DNA of 64,000 bases from Caulobacter sp. RHG1 (GCF_013181195.1 NZ_SMZP01000008.1:302475-366474), one strand, 5' to 3'; positions 49,602 to 58,787 are shown, counted from the stretch's first letter. Translations and numbers: made by a program. Notes: generated by a model from the sequence alone, not told the origin.

Positions 49602-50993
49602 TCAGGCCGCCCGGCCGGGCCGGCGGGCCTCCTGGCCGTCGCGGTTGAGGCGGAAGCGGGTGGTCAGAGCGGCCAGTTCGCCAGCCTCGCGGGCCAGGGC
49701 CTCGCTGGCGGCGGTCGACTGCTCGATCATCGCCGCGTTCTGCTGGGTGGCCTGATCCATGTGATTGACCGCGACATTGACCTCGCGCAGGCCGGTCGCC
49801 TGCTCCCGCGACGAGGCGGCGATGTCGGCGACCAGCTGGCTGACCGCGCCGACCTGGCCGATGATCTTCTCCAGCGCCTGGCCGGTCTGCTCGACCAGGC
49901 CCACGCCCTGGGCGACCTCGTCCGACGACTTGGTGATCAGGGTCTTGATCTCCTTGGCCGCATCGGCCGAGCGCTGGGCCAGCGCGCGGACTTCCTGGGC
50001 GACGACGGCGAAGCCGCGCCCCGCCTCGCCGGCCCGCGCCGCCTCGACCCCGGCGTTCAGGGCCAGCAGATTGGTCTGGAAGGCGATCTCGTCGATCACC
50101 CCGATGATGTTGCCGATCTCGCGTGAGCTGGCTTCGATGCCCGTCATAGCCTCGGTCGCCTGATGGACGATCCGGCCGCCCGTCTCGGCCGCCTGGCGTG
50201 CGCTGGTCGTCGATTCCGAGGCCTCGCGGGCGTTCTCGGCGGTCTTCTGGACGGTGGCGGTAATCTCGTCGAGCGCCGCGGCGGTCTCTTCCAGGCTGGC
50301 GGCCTGCTGCTCGATCCGGCGCGACATGTCGATGGCGGCCGACGAGATCTCGCGCGAACCGGCGGTCATGGCCGACACGCCCGTGGCGACGGTCGAGACC
50401 GCCGCCTCCAGCGCCGAGGCCGCGCTGTTGAAGTCGGCGCGCAGCTGCTCATAGGTCGCCGGGAACGGCTGGTCGAACTGGACGCGCAGATCGCCCTGGG
50501 CCAGGGCGTGCAGCCCGCCCGCCAGTTGCTCGACGACGCGGGCCTGGGCCGCCGCGGCGGCCTGCTCGGCCTCATGCGCCCGGGCCTGCGCTTCGCGCAT
50601 CGCCACGGTCTCGCGGAAGTCCTGCCAGAACACCACCAGCACTTCGCGCACGCCGATCTTGGCGGGGATGACGGTGGCGAACACAGGCAAGGGTGAGCCG
50701 TCGAGGCGCTGGTGCAGCCATTCGAACCGGATATGCCCCTTGGCGAAGGCCTCGGTCATCCGCGAGCCCACCAGATCGGCCGAGCGCCCGCCGCAGGGCT
50801 GGAACTCGGGGGACAGCTGGGTGGGCGACACGCCGAGCAACGCCTCGCGGCTGCTGGCCATCAGCTTTTCCATCGCCGGATTGCAGTCGACGATCACCCC
50901 GTTCTCGATGACGTAGTAGCCGTCGGGGGAGTGCTGGAAGATGAACGCCGCGACGTCGAGTCGATCGGTGTTTTCGGGTTTCCGCCGGAACAT
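49602..50993 (-). CDS. Soluble methyl-accepting chemotaxis protein with PAS domain
   Basis: The protein has 463 residues and no signal peptide or membrane helix, so it is a cytoplasmic receptor. An N-terminal PAS domain (about 10-130, IFQHSPDGYYVIENGVI) may bind haem, flavin or a small ligand. A HAMP-like stretch (LAGGLHALAQGDLRVQFDQPFP, about 185-210) leads to the signalling domain, with the hairpin tip DEIAFQTNLLALNAGVEAARAGEAGRGFAVVA, which contacts CheA and CheW. The sequence before ATG 50993 includes a near-start TTG at 51008. Soluble receptors are common in alphaproteobacteria and may localise to the poles; here that is inference. Confidence 0.92.
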   Translation of the reverse strand: MFRRKPENTDRLDVAAFIFQHSPDGYYVIENGVIVDCNPAMEKLMASSREALLGVSPTQLSPEFQPCGGRSADLVGSRMTEAFAKGHIRFEWLHQRLDGSPLPVFATVIPAKIGVREVLVVFWQDFRETVAMREAQARAHEAEQAAAAAQARVVEQLAGGLHALAQGDLRVQFDQPFPATYEQLRADFNSAASALEAAVSTVATGVSAMTAGSREISSAAIDMSRRIEQQAASLEETAAALDEITATVQKTAENAREASESTTSARQAAETGGRIVHQATEAMTGIEASSREIGNIIGVIDEIAFQTNLLALNAGVEAARAGEAGRGFAVVAQEVRALAQRSADAAKEIKTLITKSSDEVAQGVGLVEQTGQALEKIIGQVGAVSQLVADIAASSREQATGLREVNVAVNHMDQATQQNAAMIEQSTAASEALAREAGELAALTTRFRLNRDGQEARRPGRAA

Positions 50994-51141
50994 GCGCGCC
51001 TCAGGCAAGGTGGAGTCGGCACGGACTTAAGACGTCAAATATTAATGGGAAGAAAAGGCTATCCACAGGGTTGTCAACAACCCCATGGAGCCCGCTAGTT
51101 GCATGCAAGCCCTTGCAAAACAACGATTTTCAGAAACAAAA

Positions 51142-51155
51142 GTGACACATGTCAC
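51142..51155. promoter_or_regulatory. CRP/FNR-type dyad upstream of the chemoreceptor gene
   Basis: GTGAC and GTCAC (51142-51146, 51151-51155) are separated by 4 bp, the spacing of FNR/FixK sites. It lies 149 bp before the start codon. The outer base differs from the FixK consensus, so the assignment is weak. Confidence 0.35.
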
Positions 51156-51204
51156 CGTTCTGGGAGCGCTGGGGTCCGGGCGTCCGTGAGCACGCCCGTA
51201 AACC

Positions 51205-52053
51205 TTACCCGCGGTCGCGGAACGGGTCGGCCGGATAGACGCCCAGGATCTCGAACTTCTCCGAGAAGAACTTCAGTTCGTCGAAGGCCAGGGCCAGGCT
51301 GCGGTCCTCGGGGCGGCCGTCAACCTCGGCGTAGAAGAAGGTCGCCGTGAAGGCGCCGTTCTCCATGTAGCTTTCCAGCTTGGTCATGTTGACGCCGTTG
51401 GTCGCAAACCCGCCCATGGCCTTGTAGAGCGCGGCCGGCAGGTTGCGGACCTTGAACACGAAGCTGGTCACGCAGCGGTGGGTGAACGGCGGCGGCTCGG
51501 GATTTTTGTCAGCCGTCATCACCAGGAAGCGGGTGGTGTTGTGGCGCTCGTCCTCGATGTCGCGGGCCAGGATGTCCAGGCCATAGATCTCGGCCGCCAG
51601 GGCCGGGGCGACGGCGCCGCGGGTCGAGTCAGGCTTGAGGGCCAGGTCCTTGGCCGCGCCGGCCGTGTCGCCGGCCGCCTCGGTGCTGACGCCCAGCTTC
51701 TTGAGGCTGTGGCGGCACTGGGACAGGGCGATCGGCATCGAGGCCACGACCTTGATGTCGGCCAGCTTGACGCCCTTGTTGGCCATCAGCTGGAAGCGGA
51801 TCGGCTTGAAGCGCTCGCCGATGATCTTCAGGCCCGAGGCCGGCAGCAGGTGGTGGACGTCAGCGACCCGGCCGGCGATCGAGTTCTCGATCGGGATCAT
51901 GCCCAGCTGGGCTTGGCCCGTCTTGATGGCCTCGAACGCTTCCTCGAACGTCTTGCAGGGATAGGCCTCGTACTCGGGAAAGTACGTCCGGCAGGCCTCG
52001 TGGCTGTTGGCGCCGGGCTCGCCCTGGAAGGCGATTTTCTTGAGGATGCTCAT
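51205..52053 (-). CDS. pheA: Prephenate dehydratase
   Basis: This enzyme makes phenylpyruvate for phenylalanine synthesis. The 282-residue protein has the PDT catalytic domain (about 1-185), with IAFQGEPGANSHEAC at the start, MIPIENSIAGRVADVHHLL, and the catalytic Thr in NTTRFLVM near 172. The C-terminal ACT domain (about 195-280), with LESYMENG, is the allosteric phenylalanine site. There is no chorismate mutase domain, as in most alphaproteobacteria. ATG overlaps the kdsB stop (ATGA), so both are in one operon, which is an unusual but known pairing in this group. A GC-rich hairpin without T-tract lies at 51177-51198. Confidence 0.96.
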   Translation of the reverse strand: MSILKKIAFQGEPGANSHEACRTYFPEYEAYPCKTFEEAFEAIKTGQAQLGMIPIENSIAGRVADVHHLLPASGLKIIGERFKPIRFQLMANKGVKLADIKVVASMPIALSQCRHSLKKLGVSTEAAGDTAGAAKDLALKPDSTRGAVAPALAAEIYGLDILARDIEDERHNTTRFLVMTADKNPEPPPFTHRCVTSFVFKVRNLPAALYKAMGGFATNGVNMTKLESYMENGAFTATFFYAEVDGRPEDRSLALAFDELKFFSEKFEILGVYPADPFRDRG

Positions 52054-52778
52054 AGGGCCTGCTTTCGGGCGGCTTCGAGGTCAGAGGGGTTGTCGACGGA
52101 GATCGGGGCGGTCGCTGCAACGGCCGCGCGGATCGTCAGGCCCAGCTCCATGGCGCGCAGCTGCTCCAGCTTCTCGCGCTTTTCCAGGGCCGAGGGGGCG
52201 GCGGCGTTGAACGCCGTGAGCGCCGCGCGGCGATAGCCGTAGATGCCGATGTGGCGCCACACGGGCGCATCGCCATAGAGCGTCGAGCGGGTGAAGTAGA
52301 GGGCGCGGCCGCTCTTCTGATCGGCTTCCATCGCCAGCACGGCCTTGACCACGTCGGGATTGGACCGGTCAGCGGGCGAGGCCTCGGGCGCGACGACGGT
52401 GGCGATGTCGGCGTCGCCATAGTCCTTAAGTAGTCGCGCGCAATCGCTCAGCACCGCCGGGTCGACGAACGGCATGTCGCCCTGCAGGTTGATGATCACG
52501 TCGTGCTGCGAACCCGGATCGAGCACGGCCAGCGCGGCCAGGATGCGGTCCGAGCCCGAGGGCAGGTCTGGATCGGTCAGCACCGCCGTCCCGCCAGCGG
52601 CTTGAACCGCCAGGGCGATTTCGGCGTCCCCGGCGGCCACGGCCACGGGGCCGATGCCAGCGGCCAGGGCCTGGTTCAGGACCCGGACGATCATCGGGAC
52701 GCCGCCGATGTCGGCCAGCGGCTTGTTCGGCAGGCGGGTCGCGGCCATCCGCGCGGGGATCAGGACGATGGGCTTCAT
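52050..52778 (-). CDS. kdsB: 3-deoxy-manno-octulosonate cytidylyltransferase
   Basis: KdsB activates KDO as CMP-KDO for the inner core of lipopolysaccharide. The 242-residue protein has the CMP-KDO fold: VLIPARMAATRLPNKPLADI at the nucleotide site, INLQGDMPFVDP near 97 with the catalytic aspartate, and WRHIGIYGYRRAALTAF near 180. The ATG at 52778 gives the standard start; the ribosome site is weak. The gene is divergent from the cytochrome c gene across 165 bp and overlaps pheA by 4 bp. Confidence 0.96.
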   Translation of the reverse strand: MKPIVLIPARMAATRLPNKPLADIGGVPMIVRVLNQALAAGIGPVAVAAGDAEIALAVQAAGGTAVLTDPDLPSGSDRILAALAVLDPGSQHDVIINLQGDMPFVDPAVLSDCARLLKDYGDADIATVVAPEASPADRSNPDVVKAVLAMEADQKSGRALYFTRSTLYGDAPVWRHIGIYGYRRAALTAFNAAAPSALEKREKLEQLRAMELGLTIRAAVAATAPISVDNPSDLEAARKQAL

Positions 52779-52943
52779 AGGCGGATGCGGCCTCAAATCT
52801 TTGCTGCCCGGTTGCGCGAGGGGCGGTAGCGTGTAAGAGACGCGAGCGCAACATGACGCACGTCTGGACTCGCCAGAGACCGCCGTGCGTCGCGGATTCA
52901 AGCCCGGCTTGCGAACGGGCTGACAAAGGGCTGACTAGGCTAG

Positions 52944-53639
52944 ATGAGCGACCTGACGTTCAACAAGATCGCTGGCGGCGTGCTGCTGACCGGCCTCGTT
53001 ATCTTCGGTCTGCGCGAAGCGTCGGACATCGTCTTCAAGAAGCATGAGCTCGAGAAGGCCGGCTACGAGATCGCCATCCAGGAAGAGTCGGCTGGCGGCG
53101 GCGCCGCCGCGGCCGACGTGCCGCCGGACTGGAACGCCGTGCTGACCCCGGCCAACGTCGCCGCTGGCGCGGCCGTCTCGGCCAAGTGCGCCGCGTGCCA
53201 CAAGATGGACGCCTCGAACGCCAACTCCACCGGCCCGGGCCTGTGGGACGTGGTGGGTCGCAAGCCGGCCGCTCACGCTGGCTTCAACTATTCGGGCGCG
53301 ATGAAGGACTTCTCGGGCAAGACCCCGGTGTGGGACTACGACGCCCTGTACCTGTTCCTGAAGGCTCCGGGTAAGGACGTCCCCGGCACCAACATGACCT
53401 TCGTGGGTCTGAAGAAGCCGGAAGATCGCATCGCGCTGATCGCCTATCTGCACAGCCTGGGCAGCACCCTGCCGATCCCGGCTCCGCGTCCGGTCGCCGC
53501 CGCGGCTCCGGCCGAAGGCGCCGCCGCCACGGAAGCCGCCGCCAACCCGCCGACCGGCGAAGCGGCTCCGGCTGCTGGCGCCGCGGCCGCTCCCGCCGCC
53601 CCCGCGGCTGGCGGCAACACGGCCCCGCCGAAGGTCTGA
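52944..53639 (+). CDS. Membrane-anchored cytochrome c (CycM-like)
   Basis: The protein has 231 residues. One N-terminal helix (GGVLLTGLVIFGLREA) is uncleaved, so the protein is anchored to the inner membrane with its haem domain in the periplasm. Haem binds at CAACH (Cys82, Cys85, His86), with the axial Met in PGTNMTFVGLKKPED. It matches the membrane-bound class I cytochromes that link the bc1 complex to cytochrome oxidase. After the domain comes an unusual 55-residue Ala/Pro-rich tail (PAPRPVAAAAPAEGAAAT and so on). A terminator follows at 53665. Confidence 0.9.
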   Translation: MSDLTFNKIAGGVLLTGLVIFGLREASDIVFKKHELEKAGYEIAIQEESAGGGAAAADVPPDWNAVLTPANVAAGAAVSAKCAACHKMDASNANSTGPGLWDVVGRKPAAHAGFNYSGAMKDFSGKTPVWDYDALYLFLKAPGKDVPGTNMTFVGLKKPEDRIALIAYLHSLGSTLPIPAPRPVAAAAPAEGAAATEAAANPPTGEAAPAAGAAAAPAAPAAGGNTAPPKV

Positions 53640-53664
53640 TCCTTCAGCGCTCCTGATATCGAAG

Positions 53665-53697
53665 AGGCCGCGAAGCGAAAGCTCCGCGGCCTTTTTG
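53665..53697 (+). terminator. Rho-independent terminator of the cytochrome c gene
   Basis: AGGCCGCG and CGCGGCCT (53665-53672, 53685-53692) enclose an inner AAGC/GCTT-like stem, with TTTTT at the end. Confidence 0.85.
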
Positions 53698-53699
53698 CT

Positions 53700-53735
53700 T
53701 TTCCCCTCTCCCCCCGCTGCACCGGGGAGGATGAT
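53700..53735. repeat. Remnant of the dispersed repeat
   Basis: TCCCCCCGCTGCACCGGGGAGGA matches the inner hairpin of the full copies. No second half is present. Confidence 0.4.
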
Positions 53736-53739
53736 CAGC

Positions 53740-54573
53740 TCAGACCCGCCGATAGCCCAGCGGCGCCCCCGTGCCCGCCGCCTCGATGCGGGCGATGGCC
53801 TCGCTCAGGGGCTCAATCGCCGTCGCCATGTGGTGGGCGTTGGCGTGGAGGATGGTGTCGGGGTCCAGCAGGAGGGCGACGTGGCCCTTCCAGAAAACCA
53901 GGTCGCCACGCTTGCGGTCGCTCTCGACGATCTGGCGGAAGAAGGCGCGCTGCATGTCGGTGTCGCGCGGACAGGCGCGGGCGCAGGCGTAGAGGGCCTG
54001 CTGCACGAGGCCCGAGCAATCCAGGCCCAGGCTCTCGCGGCCGCCCCACTGGTAGGGCGCGCCCAGGAAGGCCTGGGCGACGGCGACATGGTCGCGATGA
54101 CCGCGGCCGATCGGGGTCAGGTGCTCCTCGACGAACCAGCCCGTGCCGGCGCCCTTGGCGAACCGGCCTTCACGAGCCTCGACCGTGACCAGGGCGTTCA
54201 GGCTGTACAGTCCCTCCGGCCGCGACTTGATGTCGGGCTGGCTGAAGGCGTAGGTGCGGATCGCGCTGACCGCATGGGTCGGCGGATGGCCCTGTTCGAT
54301 CAGGGCCGAGCTCGCGACATAGCCGACATAGCCGTCGCGGGCCGCCTGGCCCCAAACGAAGCCGTTCTTCTCCTCCAGCACCCGGAAGACCTCACCGAAC
54401 AGCAGCTGATCCCACTGCTCGGCGTCGGGCGCGGCGTCGGCGCGGATGGCCGTCGAGGGTTCGGCGCAGACCATGACCCGGCTGGCGGCGTAGCGCTCGG
54501 CCGGGGCCAAGCCTTCCATCCGCTGGTCGGCCAGATCCGTGCGGGCCAGGGCAGTACGAGTGTCTAACGTCAT
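53740..54573 (-). CDS. NlpC/P60 cysteine peptidase
   Basis: The protein has 277 residues. An N-terminal region with an SH3-like part (RVMVCAEPSTAIRADA, then EKNGFVWGQAARDGYVGYVAS) precedes a C40 peptidase domain (about 160-275). The catalytic cysteine is in SLGLDCSGLVQQAL, the histidine in WKGHVALLLD, and the third polar residue in LHANAHHMAT. It probably cuts peptide stems in peptidoglycan or recycled muropeptides; no signal peptide is visible, so a cytoplasmic recycling role is favoured. ATG 54573 overlaps the stop of the aminopeptidase gene, so the two are coupled, consistent with muropeptide breakdown. Confidence 0.9.
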   Translation of the reverse strand: MTLDTRTALARTDLADQRMEGLAPAERYAASRVMVCAEPSTAIRADAAPDAEQWDQLLFGEVFRVLEEKNGFVWGQAARDGYVGYVASSALIEQGHPPTHAVSAIRTYAFSQPDIKSRPEGLYSLNALVTVEAREGRFAKGAGTGWFVEEHLTPIGRGHRDHVAVAQAFLGAPYQWGGRESLGLDCSGLVQQALYACARACPRDTDMQRAFFRQIVESDRKRGDLVFWKGHVALLLDPDTILHANAHHMATAIEPLSEAIARIEAAGTGAPLGYRRV

Positions 54574-55976
54574 GCGAACCGGCTCTTGATCATGGCGAAG
54601 GCGGCGCGGATGGCGTGAACCTCCGCTCCTACCGGGAATCCGGGGCGTCCCTTGGGGTTCCAGGCAAAGACGTCGAAGTGCGCCCAGGGGCCGACCTCTT
54701 CTCCATTTGGGGCGAAGCGCTGCAGGAACAAGGCCGCCGTCGTGGCGCCGGCCTGGGCCCAGCCGTCGGGGTCGTTCTTGAGATCGGCGATGTCGCTGTC
54801 CAGGGCCTCGCGATAGGCCTCGGTCAGGGGCATGCGCCACACCGCGTCGGACACCGTCTTCGACGCCGTCTCGATCTGGCCGGCCAGCTTGTCGTCCGGC
54901 GTCCAGAACGGGATCACGAACGGCCCCATGGCCATCCGGGCCGCGCCGGTGAGGGTGGCGAAGTCCAGGGTCAGGGCAGGCTTGAGCTCGGCGGCGCGGG
55001 TCAGGGCGTCGGCCAGGATCAGGCGCCCCTCGGCGTCGGTGTTGCCGACCTCCACCGTCAGGCCCGCGCGGGTCTGCAGCACGTCGCCCGGGCGCATGGC
55101 GTCGCCAGCGATGGCGTTCTCGACCACCGGGGTCAGGATCACCAGCCGCACCGGCAGCCTGGCCTCCATGACCATTCGGCCCAGGGCCAGGGCGTGGGCG
55201 GCCCCGCCCATGTCCTTCTTCATCAGCCGCATGCCGGCCGAGGGCTTGATGTCCAGACCGCCGGTGTCGAACACCACGCCCTTGCCCACCAGGGCCAGCA
55301 CGGGGTGGTCGGGATCGCCCCAGGTCACCTCGATCATCCGGGGGCTGCGAACCTCGACGGCGGCGCGACCCACGGCGTGGATGGCGGGGTAGTTCTCCTT
55401 CAGCAGGTCGTCGCCGCGCACGACGGACAGCGTCGCGCCGTACTTCTGCGCGATCTCACCGGCGATGGTCTCGATCTGCAGCGGCCCCATGTCGTTGGCC
55501 GGGGTGTTGACCATGTCGCGGGCCAGGGCGCAGGCGTGAGCGAAGGCGGTCACGGCCGCGACGTCGACGCCCTTGGGGGCGACCAGGCGCGGGATCGGCT
55601 CGCCGCGCTTCTTGTAGCGGTCGAAGCGATAGGTCCCGAGCGCGAAGGCCAGGGCCGCCTGCTCCGGATCGATCCCGCGCGGCAGCTTGGCCAGGGCGTA
55701 TTCGCCGGCCGGCAGCTTGCCCGCCAGGGTGCGAAACAGCGACAGATCAACGCGGCCGGAGCCCGTGCCCAGCAGCACCCGCTCGACCGCGCCGCTGGCG
55801 CCAGGCACGGTCAGAACCTGGCCGGCCTTGCCCGAGAACTTGTTCGCCGCCGCATAAGTCCTTACCGGCGCTCGCTTTTGCGCCAGGAACGCCTCGACCT
55901 CGCCCTCGGCCAGGGGGTGGACCGGGATCGCCTGCCCCTGAGCCTGCTCGAGGATCGGATGCGTCGCGTCGGTCAT
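54570..55976 (-). CDS. M17 leucyl aminopeptidase family protein
   Basis: The protein has 468 residues, the normal length for the cytoplasmic M17 family. The two-metal site is intact: VGKGVVFDTGGLDIKPS, MKKDMGGAAHALALG and NTDAEGRLILADALT supply the Lys, Asp and Glu ligands. ATLTGAARMAMGPFVIPF follows. These hexamers trim N-terminal residues from peptides. It is upstream of, and overlaps, the NlpC/P60 gene. A weak CtrA-like TAAA-N7-TTAA pattern lies in the 54-bp gap to the divergent TPR gene (55991-56005). Confidence 0.94.
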   Translation of the reverse strand: MTDATHPILEQAQGQAIPVHPLAEGEVEAFLAQKRAPVRTYAAANKFSGKAGQVLTVPGASGAVERVLLGTGSGRVDLSLFRTLAGKLPAGEYALAKLPRGIDPEQAALAFALGTYRFDRYKKRGEPIPRLVAPKGVDVAAVTAFAHACALARDMVNTPANDMGPLQIETIAGEIAQKYGATLSVVRGDDLLKENYPAIHAVGRAAVEVRSPRMIEVTWGDPDHPVLALVGKGVVFDTGGLDIKPSAGMRLMKKDMGGAAHALALGRMVMEARLPVRLVILTPVVENAIAGDAMRPGDVLQTRAGLTVEVGNTDAEGRLILADALTRAAELKPALTLDFATLTGAARMAMGPFVIPFWTPDDKLAGQIETASKTVSDAVWRMPLTEAYREALDSDIADLKNDPDGWAQAGATTAALFLQRFAPNGEEVGPWAHFDVFAWNPKGRPGFPVGAEVHAIRAAFAMIKSRFA

Positions 55977-56030
55977 CGGCGGAACCCTTTAAAATTATGC
56001 TTAACGATTCCTTGAGGCGGCGGCCGGATC

Positions 56031-56903
56031 ATGGCGCAACCTTCTGGAGACGTGTCTTCCATGTGTCGCAAGCGCGCGCTCGTCGCAACCGTTCTCGCCC
56101 CGGCGGCTCTTCTGCTGGCCCTGCCCGCCTTCGCCGCCGATGCGCCCCAGGCTGCAGGCAAGAAGCCCGAGGCCGCCGCTCCCAAGCCGCCGCCCAAGGC
56201 CAGCCGCGAGCTGCGCGCCGAGGCCGCGCGCCTGGACCCGCTGGCCCGCGCCGCCTTCTGGGGGACGCAGATCGAACTCGACCCGGCCGACGCCGAGGCC
56301 GGCGCCGGCCTGGCCCTGGCGCTGCGCAACCTGGGTCGCAACGATGAGGCCGCCGAGGCCGCGACCAACGCCCTGGTCGCCCATCCCAGCGACCTGCCGC
56401 TGCTGCTGGAGCTGGCGCGCGCCCACATCGCCCGCGGCCAGGGCTTCTACGCCGTCGATCCGGCCCGCAAGGCCGCCGCCCTTTCGCCCAAGGACTGGCG
56501 CCCGCAGGCCCTGCTGGCCGTGGCCTATGAACAGGCCGAGCGCGGCGAGGAGGCCGAGGTCGCCCACCGTCAGGCCCTGGCCCTGGCCCCGAACGAGGCC
56601 GCGCCGGCCACCAACTACGGCATGTTCCTGGCCGCGCGAGGCGACCTGACCGCCGCCGAGGCTCAGTTGCGCCGCGCCGTCGCCCTGCCGACCGCCACCA
56701 TCCAGGCGCGCCAGAACCTGGCCCTGGTCGTGGGCCTGCAAGGTCGCTTGCCCGAAGCCGAAAAACTGGCCCGCGCCGACCTGCCCCCCGAACTGGTCAA
56801 CAACAACCTGGCCTATCTGCGCGCGGCTCTGGGCCAGGGGGGCCCAAGCCAGGGCGCCACGGGCCGGACCTGGGAATCGCTGAAAGCCGGCGGCGGGCAG
56901 TAA
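56031..56903 (+). CDS. TPR-repeat protein, TadD-like
   Basis: The protein has about 290 residues. A signal-like hydrophobic stretch (VATVLAPAALLLALPAFAAD, about 16-36) is followed by a Lys/Pro-rich linker and five or so tetratricopeptide units, for example DAEAGAGLALALRNLGRNDEAAEAATNALVAHP and a later ALAPNEAAPATNYGMFLAARGD. This layout resembles TadD, an exported TPR protein of Tad pilus loci. The start may be ATG 56031 or ATG 56061. It sits 2 kb from the Tad/Cpa genes but on the other strand, so the link is inference. Confidence 0.78.
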   Translation: MAQPSGDVSSMCRKRALVATVLAPAALLLALPAFAADAPQAAGKKPEAAAPKPPPKASRELRAEAARLDPLARAAFWGTQIELDPADAEAGAGLALALRNLGRNDEAAEAATNALVAHPSDLPLLLELARAHIARGQGFYAVDPARKAAALSPKDWRPQALLAVAYEQAERGEEAEVAHRQALALAPNEAAPATNYGMFLAARGDLTAAEAQLRRAVALPTATIQARQNLALVVGLQGRLPEAEKLARADLPPELVNNNLAYLRAALGQGGPSQGATGRTWESLKAGGGQ

Positions 56904-57011
56904 CGCCGGGCGCCAAGAGCTCCGACTAAACCCAGGGCGGAAGAGACCGAACCACTCGCCACAATTGGAACAAGCCAAGCCTTAACGCTCCAGCATCGAT
57001 GGGGGAGCGGC

Positions 57012-58787
57012 ATGATGATGCGCTTGATCGCGAGTGTGGTGTGTCTCTTGGCAGCCAGTGGCGGGGCCATAGCGGCGGCCGCGCCATCCGCGGCGGGACC
57101 GTTTAGCGTCCCCTCCTCCGCGGGTCCCGAACCTAGCCGCCCCCTCGCGGGCCGGGGCGCGGACAACCTCGCGGCTTTCGCCCGCGCGTACGGCTATGTG
57201 CGCTTCTTCTATCCCGGAGATGCAGCCGCGCAGGCGGACTGGACCCTGGTCGCCATTGCGGGCGTTCGCCAGGTCGAGGACGCAAGCTCCCCTCGCGATC
57301 TCGCCAAGCGCCTTGAAGCGGTCTTGCGCCCCCTGGCGCCTGAGTTCCGAGCCTGGCCGACCGCCACGCTCCCGCCCAAGGCCGAACCGATCCCGGTCGG
57401 CCCCGGCCAGCGCTGGCGCCATGAAGGCGTCGGCCTGAAAGTCCCCAGCCGCTACATGAGCCTGCGCGTTCCGGCCGAGGCCGGCGCGGCAAGCGACCTG
57501 TTCACGGCCTCCTTGCCGGGCGGGGTCAGCGTCCGCCTGCCTCTCGTGACGCCGAAGACCGGAGAGATTTCGCCGTACGCCGTCGCGCAAATGCCCGACA
57601 AGGCTGCCCTCGCCTCATACTCGGCCGAGGACCGCGCCACGCGCCTTGCCGATATCGTCATCGTCTGGAACGTCTTCCAGCACTTCTACCCCTATTTCGA
57701 CGTGGTCGGCGGAGACTGGCTGGGTCAGTTGCCACCGGCGCTGATCGGCGCCGCGGCGGCGCCGGACGCCGTCAGCTTTCGGCCCGTCTTGAGCGGCCTG
57801 CTGACCGCGCTTCATGACGGACACGGCAGTGTCGTCGGGCCGGGCCCCACCCAGCAGATGCTGCCGGTCGCCTGGGAGTGGATCGAGGGACGATTGGTCG
57901 TCCTGGCCGCCGCGCCAGGCACGGGCTTGGCGCCTGGCGACGTCGTGACCACCCTGAACGGTCGCGACGTGAAGGATTTGCTCGCCGAGAAGGAAGCGCT
58001 GATCTCGGGCGCAACGCCTCAGTGGAAGCGCTGGCGATCCAGCCAGGCCCTCAAGCAGGGGCCGGCGGGCTCCAAGATCGCTTTGACCGGCGAACGATCG
58101 AACGGCGCGCCGCTAAGCGTCACGGTGCAAGTCGTTCCCAACCCCGAGGCCCTGAAAATCCGGCCGGCGAAGCCCGCGCCGCTGTCCGATCTCGCGCCGG
58201 GCGTCGTCTATGTCGACCTTGACCGCATCAAGGACGCCGAGCTGGACGCGGCCTTGCCTCAGCTTGCCGCCGCCAAGGGGGTGATCTTCGACATGCGGGG
58301 CTATCCAGGCAATGTGACGCCACGCTTCCTGAGCCACTTCAGAGACGAAGCCATCTACTCGGCCGAGTGGAACATTCCCGTGGCGTTGCGCCCGGATCGC
58401 CAGGCGGTGACCTGGAAGACCGCCCGATGGCGGCTGCCACCGTCCGAACCTCGGCTGAAGGGGAACGCGGTGTTCATCACGGACGGTCGTGCGATCAGCA
58501 AGGCCGAGTCGTTCATGGGCGTGGTCGAAGGCGCCAAGCTTGGCCCGATCGTCGGCGAGACCACGGCGGGGACGAACGGCGACGTCAATCCCCTGACCTT
58601 GCCTGGCGACTACACCCTGACCTGGACAGGCCTGCGCGTGATCAAGCAGGACGGCGCGCCGCATCACGGCGTCGGCGTCAGGCCGACCGTCGAGGTCCAT
58701 CGCACCGTGGCCGGCGTGCGCGCGGGGCGGGACGAGCAATTGGAAGCGGCCTTGGCGCTCGCTCAGGGGGTCAGCGCCCGCATGTGA
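57012..58787 (+). CDS. Exported S41-family (tail-specific-like) peptidase with PDZ region
   Basis: The protein has 591 residues. A signal peptide (LIASVVCLLAASGGAIAAAA) is followed by about 180 residues of unknown fold, then helix-rich region FQHFYPYFDVVGGDWL, a LHDGHGSV segment, a PDZ-like stretch (APGTGLAPGDVVTTLNGRDV), and the S41 peptidase domain, with VIFDMRGYPGNVTP, DGRAISKAESFMGVVEGAKLG (the serine-containing active-site strand) and GETTAGTNGDVNPL. It is probably a periplasmic protease. The nearby genes give no clear partner, and the substrate is unknown. Confidence 0.88.
   Translation: MMMRLIASVVCLLAASGGAIAAAAPSAAGPFSVPSSAGPEPSRPLAGRGADNLAAFARAYGYVRFFYPGDAAAQADWTLVAIAGVRQVEDASSPRDLAKRLEAVLRPLAPEFRAWPTATLPPKAEPIPVGPGQRWRHEGVGLKVPSRYMSLRVPAEAGAASDLFTASLPGGVSVRLPLVTPKTGEISPYAVAQMPDKAALASYSAEDRATRLADIVIVWNVFQHFYPYFDVVGGDWLGQLPPALIGAAAAPDAVSFRPVLSGLLTALHDGHGSVVGPGPTQQMLPVAWEWIEGRLVVLAAAPGTGLAPGDVVTTLNGRDVKDLLAEKEALISGATPQWKRWRSSQALKQGPAGSKIALTGERSNGAPLSVTVQVVPNPEALKIRPAKPAPLSDLAPGVVYVDLDRIKDAELDAALPQLAAAKGVIFDMRGYPGNVTPRFLSHFRDEAIYSAEWNIPVALRPDRQAVTWKTARWRLPPSEPRLKGNAVFITDGRAISKAESFMGVVEGAKLGPIVGETTAGTNGDVNPLTLPGDYTLTWTGLRVIKQDGAPHHGVGVRPTVEVHRTVAGVRAGRDEQLEAALALAQGVSARM

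Noticed and set aside
51177..51198. GC-rich hairpin after pheA as a terminator
   Set aside because: The stem is good (CGGGCGT/ACGCCCG) but no T-tract follows on the minus strand, so it was noted only under pheA.
55991..56005. CtrA box between the aminopeptidase and TPR genes
   Set aside because: TAAA-N7-TTAA is one base off the TTAA-N7-TTAA consensus, and the gap is AT-rich, so a chance match is likely.
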